Shown in pieces: positions 19,787 to 27,584 of a stretch of 64,000 nucleotides of DNA. This DNA comes from Ammonifex degensii KC4 (GTDB lineage: Bacteria > Bacillota > Desulfotomaculia > Desulfotomaculales > Ammonificaceae). Made by a program: the position numbers and the translations under genes. The stretch covers positions 62,001-126,000 of the forward strand of contig NC_013385.1 in NCBI RefSeq assembly GCF_000024605.1, read 5' to 3'. Within the stretch, counting starts at the first letter, position 1, and every line of letters begins with the position of its first letter. The notes beneath the pieces were generated by a model. The model had not been told where the DNA came from. It made no database searches and saw only the letters and a program-made list of their open reading frames with translations.

Positions 19787-20150
19787 CGGTCCGGTCTACT
19801 ACCTCACCTTTTTTCTGGGCCTAGGCTTAGGGTTGGTGGTGCTAGAATTGGTGCGCCGGCGCTGGCTGAGAGAACGCTACGCCTTGCTCTGGCTTCTTAC
19901 CGGACTTTCCCTCATGCTCTTCTCCTGGAAGCGCTCTCTGGTAGAAGGGCTGGCGCGCACTTTAGGCATTTACTATGCTCCCTCGGCTTTGTTTCTCCTA
20001 GGCTTCTTTTTCCTCTTACTGCTGAACCTACAGTACGCGGTGGCTCTATCCCGACAAAGCGAGATGGTGGTGCGGCTGGCGCAGGAGGTGGCCCTTCTGC
20101 GCCAGGAAATTCTGGAGCTTAGGGCCGAAGGTAGGCGGGGGAAAGAATGA
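19776..20150 (+). CDS. DUF2304 membrane protein
   Basis: A 124-residue protein with three hydrophobic helices, the family-typical middle WLLTGLSLMLFSWKRSLVEGLARTLGIYYAPSALF-like pattern, and a C-terminal charged coiled coil (QSEMVVRLAQEVALLRQEILELRAE). DUF2304 proteins commonly sit next to GT2 genes as here and are thought to act with them at the membrane. It overlaps GT2 by 11 bases and shares an ATGA overlap with the next gene. Confidence 0.83.
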   Translation: MANSGPVYYLTFFLGLGLGLVVLELVRRRWLRERYALLWLLTGLSLMLFSWKRSLVEGLARTLGIYYAPSALFLLGFFFLLLLNLQYAVALSRQSEMVVRLAQEVALLRQEILELRAEGRRGKE

Positions 20151-20485
20151 GGGTTTACCTCTTTGGGGACCTGCCGGCGCGGCCGGACTACCGTCCCGGC
20201 TGACCGCCTCCGGGCAAGTCGGCCGAGCTGGTGCTCGGCTATCACCTTCTGCGCCAGGCGCTAAAGAAGCGCTTTGGTGAAAAGGTAGTTCTTGTCTATC
20301 AGGAGATACACCGTCCCGGGCCTTGGGCGGAGGCCGCCACTTTAGCCCAGCGTATCGTGGTGGAGGGGCTCCCTTTACCGGTGGTGGCGGTAGGGGAGGA
20401 AATAGTGGCGACGGGGAGCCTGCCCCGACCCGAAAAGCTGGTGGCCCGGGTGGAGAAAGCGCTGGCGGGAGGGAAAAAACTTTGA
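20147..20485 (+). CDS. Thioredoxin-fold-like protein with in-frame TGA (candidate selenoprotein, or broken gene)
   Basis: Reading from the ATG at 20147, which overlaps the DUF2304 stop as ATGA and follows gcggggga, gives MRVYLFGDLPARPDYRPG, then TGA at 20201-20203, then PPPGKSAELVLGYHLLRQ and an open frame to 20485. Read through, the product is 112 residues with a beta-alpha-beta pattern like small thioredoxin/glutaredoxin-fold proteins, with position 19 just before the first long helix, where such proteins carry a redox Cys. There is no Cys elsewhere. 19 bases after the TGA a perfect 7-bp stem (20222-20228 with 20233-20239) closes a UGGU loop, matching the bacterial SECIS pattern. The 3' end overlaps the next gene. 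Alternatives are a nonsense mutation, a sequencing error, or a shorter protein from GTG 20231. Confidence 0.6.
20201..20239 (+). promoter_or_regulatory. Putative bacterial SECIS element (UGA plus downstream hairpin)
   Basis: The UGA at 20201-20203 is followed by stem GCCGAGC (20222-20228), four-base loop UGGU (20229-20232) and stem GCTCGGC (20233-20239), extendable by a G-U pair. The loop starts 25 bases after the UGA and has G at its second position. The published bacterial consensus asks for roughly 16-37 bases and a G in the first two loop positions. The structure lies inside the coding sequence, as expected in bacteria. Confidence 0.5.
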
Positions 20486-20820
20486 CCCTTAAGGATTTTC
20501 TGCTGATTCTGCTCAACGCTTGCCTTCTGGTTACAGGGCAGATTTTTTGGAAGACCGGAATACAAGAGAGCGGGCTTAATTGGGTTAAGCTTTTGTTGGA
20601 TGTCAGAGTATGGGCTGGGTTTCTTGCTTTTGCCTTGGCTACCCTGATTTGGTTTCAGGTGCTGGCCAAGGTGCCGCTCTCGCGTGCTCTTCCTGTCCAG
20701 AGCGTGGCTTACGTACTGGGCGTGCTGGCTGGCTGCCTTTTCTTTCACGAGTCTGTTTCTTGGGAGAGATGGCTGGGGGTGGCTTTTATCATAGGCGGGA
20801 TCTGCCTGGTGGCGCGATGA
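20482..20820 (+). CDS. Small DMT/EmrE-family membrane protein (ArnE/ArnF-like)
   Basis: A 112-residue protein with four hydrophobic helices and the EmrE-like pattern (LLNACLLVTGQIFWKTGI, AKVPLSRALPVQSVAYVLGVLAGCLFFHE, WLGVAFIIGGICLVAR). In a glycosylation operon ending with an ArnT-like transferase, it is more likely a polyprenyl-phosphate-sugar flippase subunit (ArnE/ArnF type) than a drug pump. The TTG at 20482 was chosen because gcgggagggaaaaaac precedes it and it overlaps the previous stop. Its own end overlaps the next ATG (ATGA). Confidence 0.78.
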   Translation: MTLKDFLLILLNACLLVTGQIFWKTGIQESGLNWVKLLLDVRVWAGFLAFALATLIWFQVLAKVPLSRALPVQSVAYVLGVLAGCLFFHESVSWERWLGVAFIIGGICLVAR

Positions 20821-22019
20821 GGGGAAAAGCCGGGATCCTTTTAATCCTCTTTTTGGCCCTGGTGGTACGGCTAGTCTTCGTTCATCACTGGGGAAGTACC
20901 CTCACCCTTAATAGTGACGACGTGGGCTACATCAACTCGGCCAAGGTGTGGCTGGAGAAAGGTATCTTCACTTATGTTCGGCCGGCGCTGACCCTATCAC
21001 CTGAAGAGATCCAGCCCTCAGCCTACATCACCCCCGGTTACCCCCTTTTCCTGGCCTTTTTCCTTAAGCTGGCCCCGGAAAGTCGCGCTTTGGCCCTGGC
21101 CCGCTACGCCCAGGTCTTTTTGTCGGTGGCCAGTGTTTTTCTCGTTTACCGCCTGGGGAGCAGGTGGGGGAAGGGGGAACTGGCGGCTGCTTTGGCCGCC
21201 CTGTACCCTCCCTTTATTCTCCTGAGTGGGCTGCTTCTCACCGAGACTTTATTTACCTTCCTGCTCCTGCTCTTCCTGGATCGGTGGCTTGAGGTGAGGG
21301 AGAACCTTTTCCAGTGGTTTTCGCTGGGGCTTATCGGGGGCCTGGCCACTCTGGTGCGCCCCACAGGGGTGGTGCTGGTCGGCCTGGCATTGGGGGGCTT
21401 GGCTTGGGAGATCTGGCGGAGAAAGCGACTTTTCAAGGCTTTTTTGCTGTGTCTTTTGGGCTTTTGTTTGGTTCTTTCCCCCTGGTGGGTGCGTAACTAC
21501 CTCACCTTTCACCGCTTCATTTTCCTCTCCACCGGGGGAGGAAATCCTTTGCTTTTGGGGACCTACGTGGAGCTGGAGGGGATAGAGCGCGGCTGGAACC
21601 CTTATTGGCCGGTGGGGCGCACGCCGGACGAGACGAGTGCTTTGCAGCAGGCTTACGCCTTGAAGCGCCTCAAGGAGGGCTTTAGCCGCCAGCCCAAGCG
21701 CTACCTTTACTGGTACACCTGGGGAAAGTTTAAGCTTCTGTGGGGCAAGGTCTTCCTCTGGGGCGGGGAGGACAAGCTACCCCAAACTTTCACTTTGTGG
21801 TTCCATTACGCTCTTCTACTGCTAGGGGGAACGGGGCTTCTCCTTCTGCTTTTCCGGAAAGCGGAAGGCGGCGGCAAGGTTTTGGCCCTGCTCGCCGCCT
21901 TCACCTTGGTACACCTGATTACTTGCGCTTATTGCCGCTATGCCCTTCCCCTTTTGCCGGTGCTGGCTGCTTGTGCTGCCGCCTGGTGGCCCTCTCCTAG
22001 AGCTTCGCCAACTCGGTAG
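20817..22019 (+). CDS. ArnT/PMT-like (GT-C) glycosyltransferase
   Basis: A 400-residue membrane protein with about 10 hydrophobic helices. The first extracytoplasmic loop contains the acidic region typical of GT-C enzymes (TLNSDDVGYINSAKVWLEKG) and is followed by TPGYPLFLAFFLKL. Such enzymes transfer a sugar from a polyprenyl-phosphate donor to protein or lipid on the outer face of the membrane. It starts with ATG at 20817, overlapping the stop of the ArnE-like gene. It is the likely terminal enzyme of the pathway begun by the GT2 enzyme. Its 3' end overlaps a convergent gene by 23 bases. Acceptor unknown. Confidence 0.82.
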   Translation: MRGKAGILLILFLALVVRLVFVHHWGSTLTLNSDDVGYINSAKVWLEKGIFTYVRPALTLSPEEIQPSAYITPGYPLFLAFFLKLAPESRALALARYAQVFLSVASVFLVYRLGSRWGKGELAAALAALYPPFILLSGLLLTETLFTFLLLLFLDRWLEVRENLFQWFSLGLIGGLATLVRPTGVVLVGLALGGLAWEIWRRKRLFKAFLLCLLGFCLVLSPWWVRNYLTFHRFIFLSTGGGNPLLLGTYVELEGIERGWNPYWPVGRTPDETSALQQAYALKRLKEGFSRQPKRYLYWYTWGKFKLLWGKVFLWGGEDKLPQTFTLWFHYALLLLGGTGLLLLLFRKAEGGGKVLALLAAFTLVHLITCAYCRYALPLLPVLAACAAAWWPSPRASPTR

Positions 22020-22392
22020 TCCACTCGTAGGCGGCGGAAAGGGGTGCCAGCTCACTTCCGCAGTAAGGGCAGAAGCGCCCGGGGGTCTCCAACACAAAGG
22101 CGCCGCACTTGGTGCAGATCATTTCTATGCGGCTGGGGTTAAGAGAGCAGCTGGCGGTGTGGGGGTCGTAATAGACGCAGTTGCCGCAAACGCGGGGAGG
22201 CTCGTGGTAAATCAGGCTTTCCTTGATCTCGGTTGTGGGCTCGTAGTCGGGGCAGCTTTCCGCTCTGCTCACCTTAAAGACCCGGCGGGCCAGGGTGCTG
22301 ACGCACTGCCGACAGAGCACTACCTGTCCTTTTTTGCCTACTACCCGCTCTCCGTCGGGCGAGCCGCAAAGCTGGCACACAGGCTTGGCCAT
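21997..22392 (-). CDS. Zinc-ribbon protein of unknown function
   Basis: A 131-residue protein with four pairs of cysteines: CQLCGS, CRQC, CGNC and the C-terminal CTKCGAFVLETPGRFCPYCGSEL rubredoxin-like zinc ribbon. The central YYDPHTASCSLNP segment adds another Cys. It is probably a structural metal protein or nucleic-acid/protein adaptor. The ATG at 22392 was chosen because ggcggggtgatag precedes it. It is convergent with the ArnT-like gene and divergent from ctaB. I do not recognise a named family. Confidence 0.7.
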   Translation of the reverse strand: MAKPVCQLCGSPDGERVVGKKGQVVLCRQCVSTLARRVFKVSRAESCPDYEPTTEIKESLIYHEPPRVCGNCVYYDPHTASCSLNPSRIEMICTKCGAFVLETPGRFCPYCGSELAPLSAAYEWTTELAKL

Positions 22393-22541
22393 GCTATCAC
22401 CCCGCCTATAAGTGAAAAGAAGAACGATCTCGTATACAGGATACCAAGAACTTCTTGCCGCTGTCAAGGGCCAAACGAGGAGGAAAAATCCCGGCTAGGG
22501 GCGAATCTCTTAAATCTTAGAAGAAGAAAGGGGGAGAGTTC

Positions 22542-23441
22542 GTGTCGGCGGAAGCGCGGGCCGGAGAGTGGAGTTGGTGGGATAAGGTTAAGGCTTACGT
22601 GGAAGTCACCAAGCCCCGCTCGGTCTTTTTGCTGGTCTTTACTTCGTTGCCTCCCATGCTACTGGCAGCACAAGATCATCCTTTTTCCTGGGAGCAGGGT
22701 ATTTTAGCTCTGTGGGCGGTTACTTTGGCCTGTGCGGGGGCCAATGCGGTGAGCTGTTACGTAGACCGGGATCTGGATGCGGCTATGATCCGCACCTGCC
22801 GTCGCCCCATTCCTTCCGGGAGGATTTATCCTCCGGAAAAAGCTCTCTACTGGGGTCTTTTGCTTTTCTTAATAAGCTTAGTTTTGGGGTGGCAATTAAA
22901 CCCGGCTGCTGCCCTCTGCCTGGGTGGTGGCATGCTGGGGTACGTCGGGATTTATAGCCTCTGGCTTAAACGGCGTTCGGCCTGGAACATCATCTTGGGG
23001 GGCTTGGCCGGGGGGTTACCAGCGCTTTTCGGCTGGACGGCCGTGAGCGGTAAGCTCGACTTATTGCCCCTGCTCATGGCGGCTTTGGTGGTACTCTGGA
23101 TACCCAATCACATCTGGAGCCTAGCCATCTTCTACCGCGAGGACTACGCCCGCGTGCGGGTGCCCATGCTGCCGGTGGTCACCACGCTGGGCAAGGCCCT
23201 GCACTGCCTTCTGCTCACCGTGGTGCTGATGGTAGCTCTCTCTCTCTTCATCGGCTACCTGGGCAATTGGGGCTATGTTTACTGGGTAACTGCCCTCTTG
23301 GCCGGCGGGGCTGCGTTAGGCTTGAGTGTATATGTGGCCCTGCGTCCCAGCCCCCATAGTGCCTGGCTGCTCTTTAAGTTCTCCAGCCCCTACCTCTTCC
23401 TCGTCTTCCTGGCCATGATGCTCGACGTCCTGTGCCGCTAA
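22542..23441 (+). CDS. ctaB: Protoheme IX farnesyltransferase (heme O synthase)
   Basis: A 299-residue UbiA-family protein with about nine membrane helices. The prenyl-diphosphate motif NAVSCYVDRDLDAAMIRT is the CyoE/CtaB form of NxxxDxxxD, followed by RRPIPSGRI, and a second motif region WIPNHIWSLAIFYREDYARVRVPML specific to heme O synthases. It farnesylates heme B for cytochrome oxidases. GTG start after gaaagggggagagttc. No oxidase genes are nearby, so it stands alone here. A terminator follows it. Confidence 0.88.
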   Translation: MSAEARAGEWSWWDKVKAYVEVTKPRSVFLLVFTSLPPMLLAAQDHPFSWEQGILALWAVTLACAGANAVSCYVDRDLDAAMIRTCRRPIPSGRIYPPEKALYWGLLLFLISLVLGWQLNPAAALCLGGGMLGYVGIYSLWLKRRSAWNIILGGLAGGLPALFGWTAVSGKLDLLPLLMAALVVLWIPNHIWSLAIFYREDYARVRVPMLPVVTTLGKALHCLLLTVVLMVALSLFIGYLGNWGYVYWVTALLAGGAALGLSVYVALRPSPHSAWLLFKFSSPYLFLVFLAMMLDVLCR

Positions 23442-23455
23442 GAGTTAAGGGCTTG

Positions 23456-23504
23456 GCTCCTCTTTTCCCGTTGACCTGCGGGTAGGGAGGAGCTATTATT
23501 TTTT
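23456..23504 (+). terminator. Rho-independent terminator after ctaB
   Basis: GCTCCTC (23456-23462) pairs with GAGGAGC (23487-23493), with inner CCCG/CGGG pairing, and is followed by TATTATTTTTT. It separates ctaB from the downstream efflux operon. Confidence 0.8.
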
Positions 23505-23554
23505 AAGCGAATAGTTAAGCAGTTAAAGTATCGAGACAAAGGAGGGGGTGGGGG

Positions 23555-24013
23555 ATGGAAGAGCTGCAGCGCAAGATGGAGAAGCTCATGCGGTTCATGA
23601 TCCGCCGGCTGGCCGGTGCTGCCGCCTTAGGGGGTGAGACCCGGCGGGGTCTGCCCTTGCTGGCGGTGGTGGCCGGGGGGCCGTACTTTTTCTTGCAGGT
23701 GCTGGCGGAGAAGGGGAGGGCCAGCGTATCCGAAATGGCAGCAGAGTTGGGAGTGACCCTGGCGGCCATCACGGCGCTGGCCGGGAAGCTCGGCCGGGCC
23801 GGCTGGGTGCGGCGCACGCGCTCGGGCCCCGACCGACGGGTGGTGTGGCTGGAACTCACTCCGGCCGGACAGGAAGTTTTGGCCAGAGCCCGGGCGATAA
23901 GGCGAGAGGTTTGGCGATCCTACTTCGGCGTCCTCTCGACAGAAGAGATGGACCTTTTTAACCGTCTGATAACCAAGGTGCTGCAGGCGGCAGAGCAAGG
24001 AGGGGAGAGGTAA
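23555..24013 (+). CDS. MarR-family transcriptional regulator
   Basis: A 152-residue winged-helix protein. The recognition region is VSEMAAELGVTLAAITALAGKLGRAGWVRRTRSGPDRRVVWLELTPAGQEVL, the MarR helix-turn-helix plus beta-hairpin wing with the conserved D-R-R. It begins with ATG after caaaggagggggtgggg and abuts the adaptor gene by one base. As first gene of a marR-adaptor-adaptor-MFS operon it most likely represses this efflux operon in response to a small lipophilic compound. Confidence 0.9.
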   Translation: MEELQRKMEKLMRFMIRRLAGAAALGGETRRGLPLLAVVAGGPYFFLQVLAEKGRASVSEMAAELGVTLAAITALAGKLGRAGWVRRTRSGPDRRVVWLELTPAGQEVLARARAIRREVWRSYFGVLSTEEMDLFNRLITKVLQAAEQGGER

Positions 24014-25312
24014 ATGCGGCGGTTGGCGGCTTGGCTTGCCATTCTGGCCTTAATTTTTCCGGTTGCTGGTTGCCGGACTTCCCCGGCCAAGAGCGGGGGA
24101 GTGCCGCAGGTGCTGATAGCCCAGGCGACGGAGGGAAAGGTGGGGCAGGTGGACGAGCTTTTAGGCAAGGTAAAGGCGGTGCAAGAGGTTAACTTGCTCC
24201 CCAAAATTTCCGGGCGGATAAAGGAGATCAACTTCAACCTGGGAGATCGGGTCAAGGCGGGTCAGGTGGTCTTCACTTTAAGCGTGCCGGAAATCGAGGC
24301 GGAGGTGGCCCGGGCGCAGGCGGGGGTAAAGCAGGCGCAGGCGGCCAAGGCGGCGGCTGAGACCAGCCTGGCTCAGGCTAACTTCCAGGTAGAACAAGCG
24401 CGTGCTGCTCTGGAGCAAGCCCGTACCGCCCTGGAGCAGGCGAAAGAGAACTTCCGCCTGGCGGAAGAGAACTACAAACGGGGTAAGTTCCTGCTGGACC
24501 AGGGGGCCATAGCAAAGGCCACTTTCGAGCAACAATTCGAGACCCCTTACATAAACGCCAAGGCGAATATGGAGCAGGCGCAGAGTGCCTTGACTAGGGC
24601 GGAGGCAGCCTACCAGCAGGCAGTGAACTACCGCGACAAGGTAGTGCCGGCTCAGATAAGGCAGGCTCAGGCGGCCGAGGAAGCGGCGCAGGCGGCACTG
24701 GCGGCGGCCGAGACCACCTTAGCCCAGGCGGTGGTAGTAAGCCCCATCGACGGTTATGTGGTCGCCCGCAACGCCGAAGTAGGGGAACTGGTGGGTCCGC
24801 AGATGCCCATGCCCGTCCTGACCATAGCCCAACTCGACCCTATCCTGGTCGAGATAATGGTGCCGGAGGACAAGATAAACCTGGTGAAGGTGGGGGAGAA
24901 GCTGGCGGTGCGCTTTCCGGCGCTGGAGGAGCGGGTTTTGGAGGGTAAGGTCAAGTACATAAGCCCGGCCAGCAATCCCCAGACCAAAGGATACACGGTA
25001 CAAATCGAGCTTTCCAACCCCGACCTGAAGCTCAAGCCCGGCATGGCAGCGGTGGTTCTCCTGGGCGGCGAGAAAGGACTGCTCGTTCCCCGCGAGGCTG
25101 TCACTTGGCGTCAGGGAGAGCCGGTAGTTTTCGTGCTGAAGGACAAAAAAGCTTCTCCCCAGAGGGTGCTGCTAGGTCCTTCCGATGGCCAGTGGGTGGT
25201 AGTACGTGAAGGGATAAAGCCCGGGGACTGGGTGGTGGTCACAGGCCAGGACAGACTGGGCGATAAGGGTGGAAAAGTAGAAATAGCCGGCAAATGGCAG
25301 GTAAGCCGGTAG
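24014..25312 (+). CDS. Efflux membrane-fusion (periplasmic adaptor) lipoprotein, RND/HlyD type
   Basis: A 432-residue protein. The N-terminus is a lipoprotein signal (LAILALIFPVAGC, lipobox VAGC, Cys about residue 20). It continues with a barrel-sandwich hybrid half (VKAVQEVNLLPKISGRIKEINFNLGDRVKAGQ), a long Ala/Gln/Glu-rich coiled coil (about residues 95-235), the second lipoyl half (VVSPIDGYVVARNAEVGELV) and a beta-barrel domain. It is the adaptor of a pump. It begins one base after the marR stop and is followed by a second, shorter adaptor and an MFS pump. No outer-membrane channel is encoded nearby. Confidence 0.88.
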   Translation: MRRLAAWLAILALIFPVAGCRTSPAKSGGVPQVLIAQATEGKVGQVDELLGKVKAVQEVNLLPKISGRIKEINFNLGDRVKAGQVVFTLSVPEIEAEVARAQAGVKQAQAAKAAAETSLAQANFQVEQARAALEQARTALEQAKENFRLAEENYKRGKFLLDQGAIAKATFEQQFETPYINAKANMEQAQSALTRAEAAYQQAVNYRDKVVPAQIRQAQAAEEAAQAALAAAETTLAQAVVVSPIDGYVVARNAEVGELVGPQMPMPVLTIAQLDPILVEIMVPEDKINLVKVGEKLAVRFPALEERVLEGKVKYISPASNPQTKGYTVQIELSNPDLKLKPGMAAVVLLGGEKGLLVPREAVTWRQGEPVVFVLKDKKASPQRVLLGPSDGQWVVVREGIKPGDWVVVTGQDRLGDKGGKVEIAGKWQVSR

Positions 25313-25333
25313 AGGAAGGAGGAATGGCGGCAG

Positions 25334-25996
25334 ATGCCCAAGCCTAAAGCGGCCTTCGTGGCGGTACTGCTTTTCTTCTTGTTGACCATAGGGGGAATAG
25401 GCTTTTATTACTGGTACCAGAATGCCCATTACGTGACCACCGAGGATGCCTATGTGGACGGCCCCATGTGGCGGCTGGGTCCCTCCGTGGCGGGTAAAAT
25501 AACTTCCGTTCCGGTGAAAGAAGGGGACCAGGTGGAGCCGGGACAAGAAATTTTGCGGTTGGACAACCGTTCCCTGCCTCCCGGGGCTGATCCCGACCTG
25601 GCCATCGTGCGCTCCCCGGTGAAGGGAGTGGTGTTAAAAGTAAGTGCCCGCCCGGGGGAAGTGGTAGGGGCGGGGCAGCCAGTTGTCCTGGTGGGGGACC
25701 CGCGGCAGTTCTACATCACGGCCAACGTGGATGAAAGCAAGATTTGGCGGGTTCACCATGGCCAGCGGGTGGAGGTTCGCATAGACGCCCTCCCCGGCCG
25801 GGTCTTCGAAGGAAGGATAGCGGAAATCAACACCGCGGTGGCTTCTACCTTTTCCCTAATCCCCACCCGCAGCACCAGCGGCAGCTTCGTTAAAGTTTCC
25901 CAGCGGGTTCCGGTGAAGATCTACCTGCTAGACGCAAAAGGGGTTGACTTGCGCCTGGGCGAGAGTGCCGAAGTTAAGATTTTCGCGCGGGAGTAG
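25334..25996 (+). CDS. Short HlyD/EmrA-type adaptor protein
   Basis: A 220-residue protein with one N-terminal membrane helix (VAVLLFFLLTIGGIGFYYWY) and an EmrA-like start of the outside part (VTTEDAYVDGPMWRLGPSVAGKITSVPVKEGDQVEPGQ). It lacks the long coiled-coil hairpin of typical EmrA: the two lipoyl halves are joined directly (LRLDNRSLPPGADPDLAIVRSPVKGVV). A beta-barrel domain follows. It precedes the DHA2 pump gene by only a few bases and presumably docks to it. Confidence 0.85.
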   Translation: MPKPKAAFVAVLLFFLLTIGGIGFYYWYQNAHYVTTEDAYVDGPMWRLGPSVAGKITSVPVKEGDQVEPGQEILRLDNRSLPPGADPDLAIVRSPVKGVVLKVSARPGEVVGAGQPVVLVGDPRQFYITANVDESKIWRVHHGQRVEVRIDALPGRVFEGRIAEINTAVASTFSLIPTRSTSGSFVKVSQRVPVKIYLLDAKGVDLRLGESAEVKIFARE

Positions 25997-26003
25997 ATCG
26001 AGC

Positions 26004-27578
26004 ATGGAAAAAGAGCGGGCTTTGCCCTGGGGTTCCCTCGGTGTTTTGGTACTCGGGACCTTTATGGGGGTTCTCGACTCCAGCATCGTCAACGTGGCTT
26101 TGCCCCACCTCATGGCCCTTTTCAGCGCCACGGAAGACCAGATCCAGTGGGTCATGACCATCTATCTACTCGTGGGCGGGATGGTCATACCTGCTGCCGG
26201 TTTCCTGGGAGACCGCTTTGGCTACAAGAAGGCTTACCTAGGCAGCGTGCTGGCCTTCGTTTTGGCTTCGGCGCTCTGCGGCCTTTCCTGGAACACCACC
26301 TCCATCATCGTGGCCCGGGCTATTCAGGCACTGGGCGGCGGTATGGTTATTCCCTTGAGTATGGCTTATCTTTTCCGCATCTGGCCCCGAGAAAAGATAG
26401 GTGTGGCCACCGGACTCTGGGGAATGACCATAACCGTTGCTCCGGCCATTGGCCCCACTTTGGGAGGCTACCTCGTCGACTATGTCTCCTGGCACTGGAT
26501 CTTCTATATTAACCTTCCCATCGGCATCTTTACCGTTCTCTGGGGATGGCTAGCCCTGAAAGAGACTCCTATTCAGGAGGACTTGAAGCTTGACTGGCTG
26601 GGTCTCTTTTTGATTGCAGGTTCGGCTTTTTCCCTGCTTCTGGCTCTGAGCAAGGGGCAGGACTGGGGCTGGACTTCACCCAGCATTGTCTTCCTCGTCG
26701 TGGGTGCCCTCTTCGGTACCTTGCTTTTTATCCTTTGGGAGCTAAGCGTGCCCAACCCGGTACTGGACGTGCGGCTGATCTTAAACCCCACCTTCATGGC
26801 CAGCTTGGTGGCCAGTAACCTGACTTCCGTTGCCCTTTTTGTCGGGATATTCTTGGTTCCTCTTTTCTGCCAGAATATCCAAGGTTATTCGGCCATGCAG
26901 ACGGGCCTTATCTTAATGCCAGCAGCTTTGACCACTGCCTTTTTCATGCCGATAGCGGGGAAGCTTTTCGACACAGTAGGGGCGGTCTTCCCCGGTCTTT
27001 TGGGTATGGGCATCGTAGCTGCTGTTACCCACGCCCTTATCCACCTGACGGCGGATATGCCCATCCACCATCTGCAGATCTTGCTCTGTATTCGCAACGC
27101 CGGGCTGGCTTTGGCCATGATGCCTCTCATGACCGCAGGTATCAACACCATCCCGACAGCACGCACAGGACAAGCTACCGCCATAGCTTCGGTTACCCGT
27201 CAGGTGGCTGCCTCCTTCGGCATAGCCCTGGTGAGCTATGTTCTGACCAACCGCACGGTCTTTCACGCGGAGCGTCTGGCAGAAGAAGTGAGTTTGATTA
27301 ACCCCCTGGGCTACCACTATTACACTCAACTCAAAGGCCTGGTGGCGGGGATGGGTGGAGGCGACGGATTGGTGCAGACCCTGCTTTCGGGGATCGTCCA
27401 GAAGCAGGCCATGGTCTTGGCCATGGGGGATGCTTTCTGGGTGGCCATGTGGCTGGTCTTCCTTGCTTTTCCCTTCATCCCCTGGCTTACACCGCGGCGG
27501 GTGAAGGAAGAGCTTAAGCGGCAGGAGGAGCGGCTCAAAAGAGAAGAGGTTTCGCTCGGATCTTCGTCGAACCTCTAA
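26004..27578 (+). CDS. DHA2-family (EmrB/QacA) MFS drug exporter
   Basis: A 524-residue protein with about 14 membrane helices. The DHA2 signatures are visible: LGTFMGVLDSSIVNVALPHL with the helix-1 Asp, GDRFGYKKAY (motif A), ARAIQALGGGMVIPLS (motif B) and LWGMTITVAPAIGPTLGGYL (motif C, antiporter). It exports hydrophobic compounds using proton exchange. The ATG at 26004 begins the protein after aagattttcgcgcgggagtagatcgagc; the frame is open earlier but overlaps the adaptor gene. It pairs with the EmrA-like adaptor and is probably controlled by the MarR protein. Confidence 0.9.
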   Translation: MEKERALPWGSLGVLVLGTFMGVLDSSIVNVALPHLMALFSATEDQIQWVMTIYLLVGGMVIPAAGFLGDRFGYKKAYLGSVLAFVLASALCGLSWNTTSIIVARAIQALGGGMVIPLSMAYLFRIWPREKIGVATGLWGMTITVAPAIGPTLGGYLVDYVSWHWIFYINLPIGIFTVLWGWLALKETPIQEDLKLDWLGLFLIAGSAFSLLLALSKGQDWGWTSPSIVFLVVGALFGTLLFILWELSVPNPVLDVRLILNPTFMASLVASNLTSVALFVGIFLVPLFCQNIQGYSAMQTGLILMPAALTTAFFMPIAGKLFDTVGAVFPGLLGMGIVAAVTHALIHLTADMPIHHLQILLCIRNAGLALAMMPLMTAGINTIPTARTGQATAIASVTRQVAASFGIALVSYVLTNRTVFHAERLAEEVSLINPLGYHYYTQLKGLVAGMGGGDGLVQTLLSGIVQKQAMVLAMGDAFWVAMWLVFLAFPFIPWLTPRRVKEELKRQEERLKREEVSLGSSSNL

Positions 27579-27584
27579 CTAGGT

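Noticed and set aside
20231-20485. A short 84-residue protein starting at GTG 20231 as the true product
   Set aside because: The GTG is inside the putative SECIS loop/stem and has no Shine-Dalgarno at the right distance, whereas the upstream ATG overlaps the previous stop; kept only as an alternative.
24300-24730. Short repeated GCGCAGGCGG-type words in the adaptor gene as a DNA repeat
   Set aside because: They arise from the Ala/Gln-rich coiled coil and are coding repeats, not a separate element.
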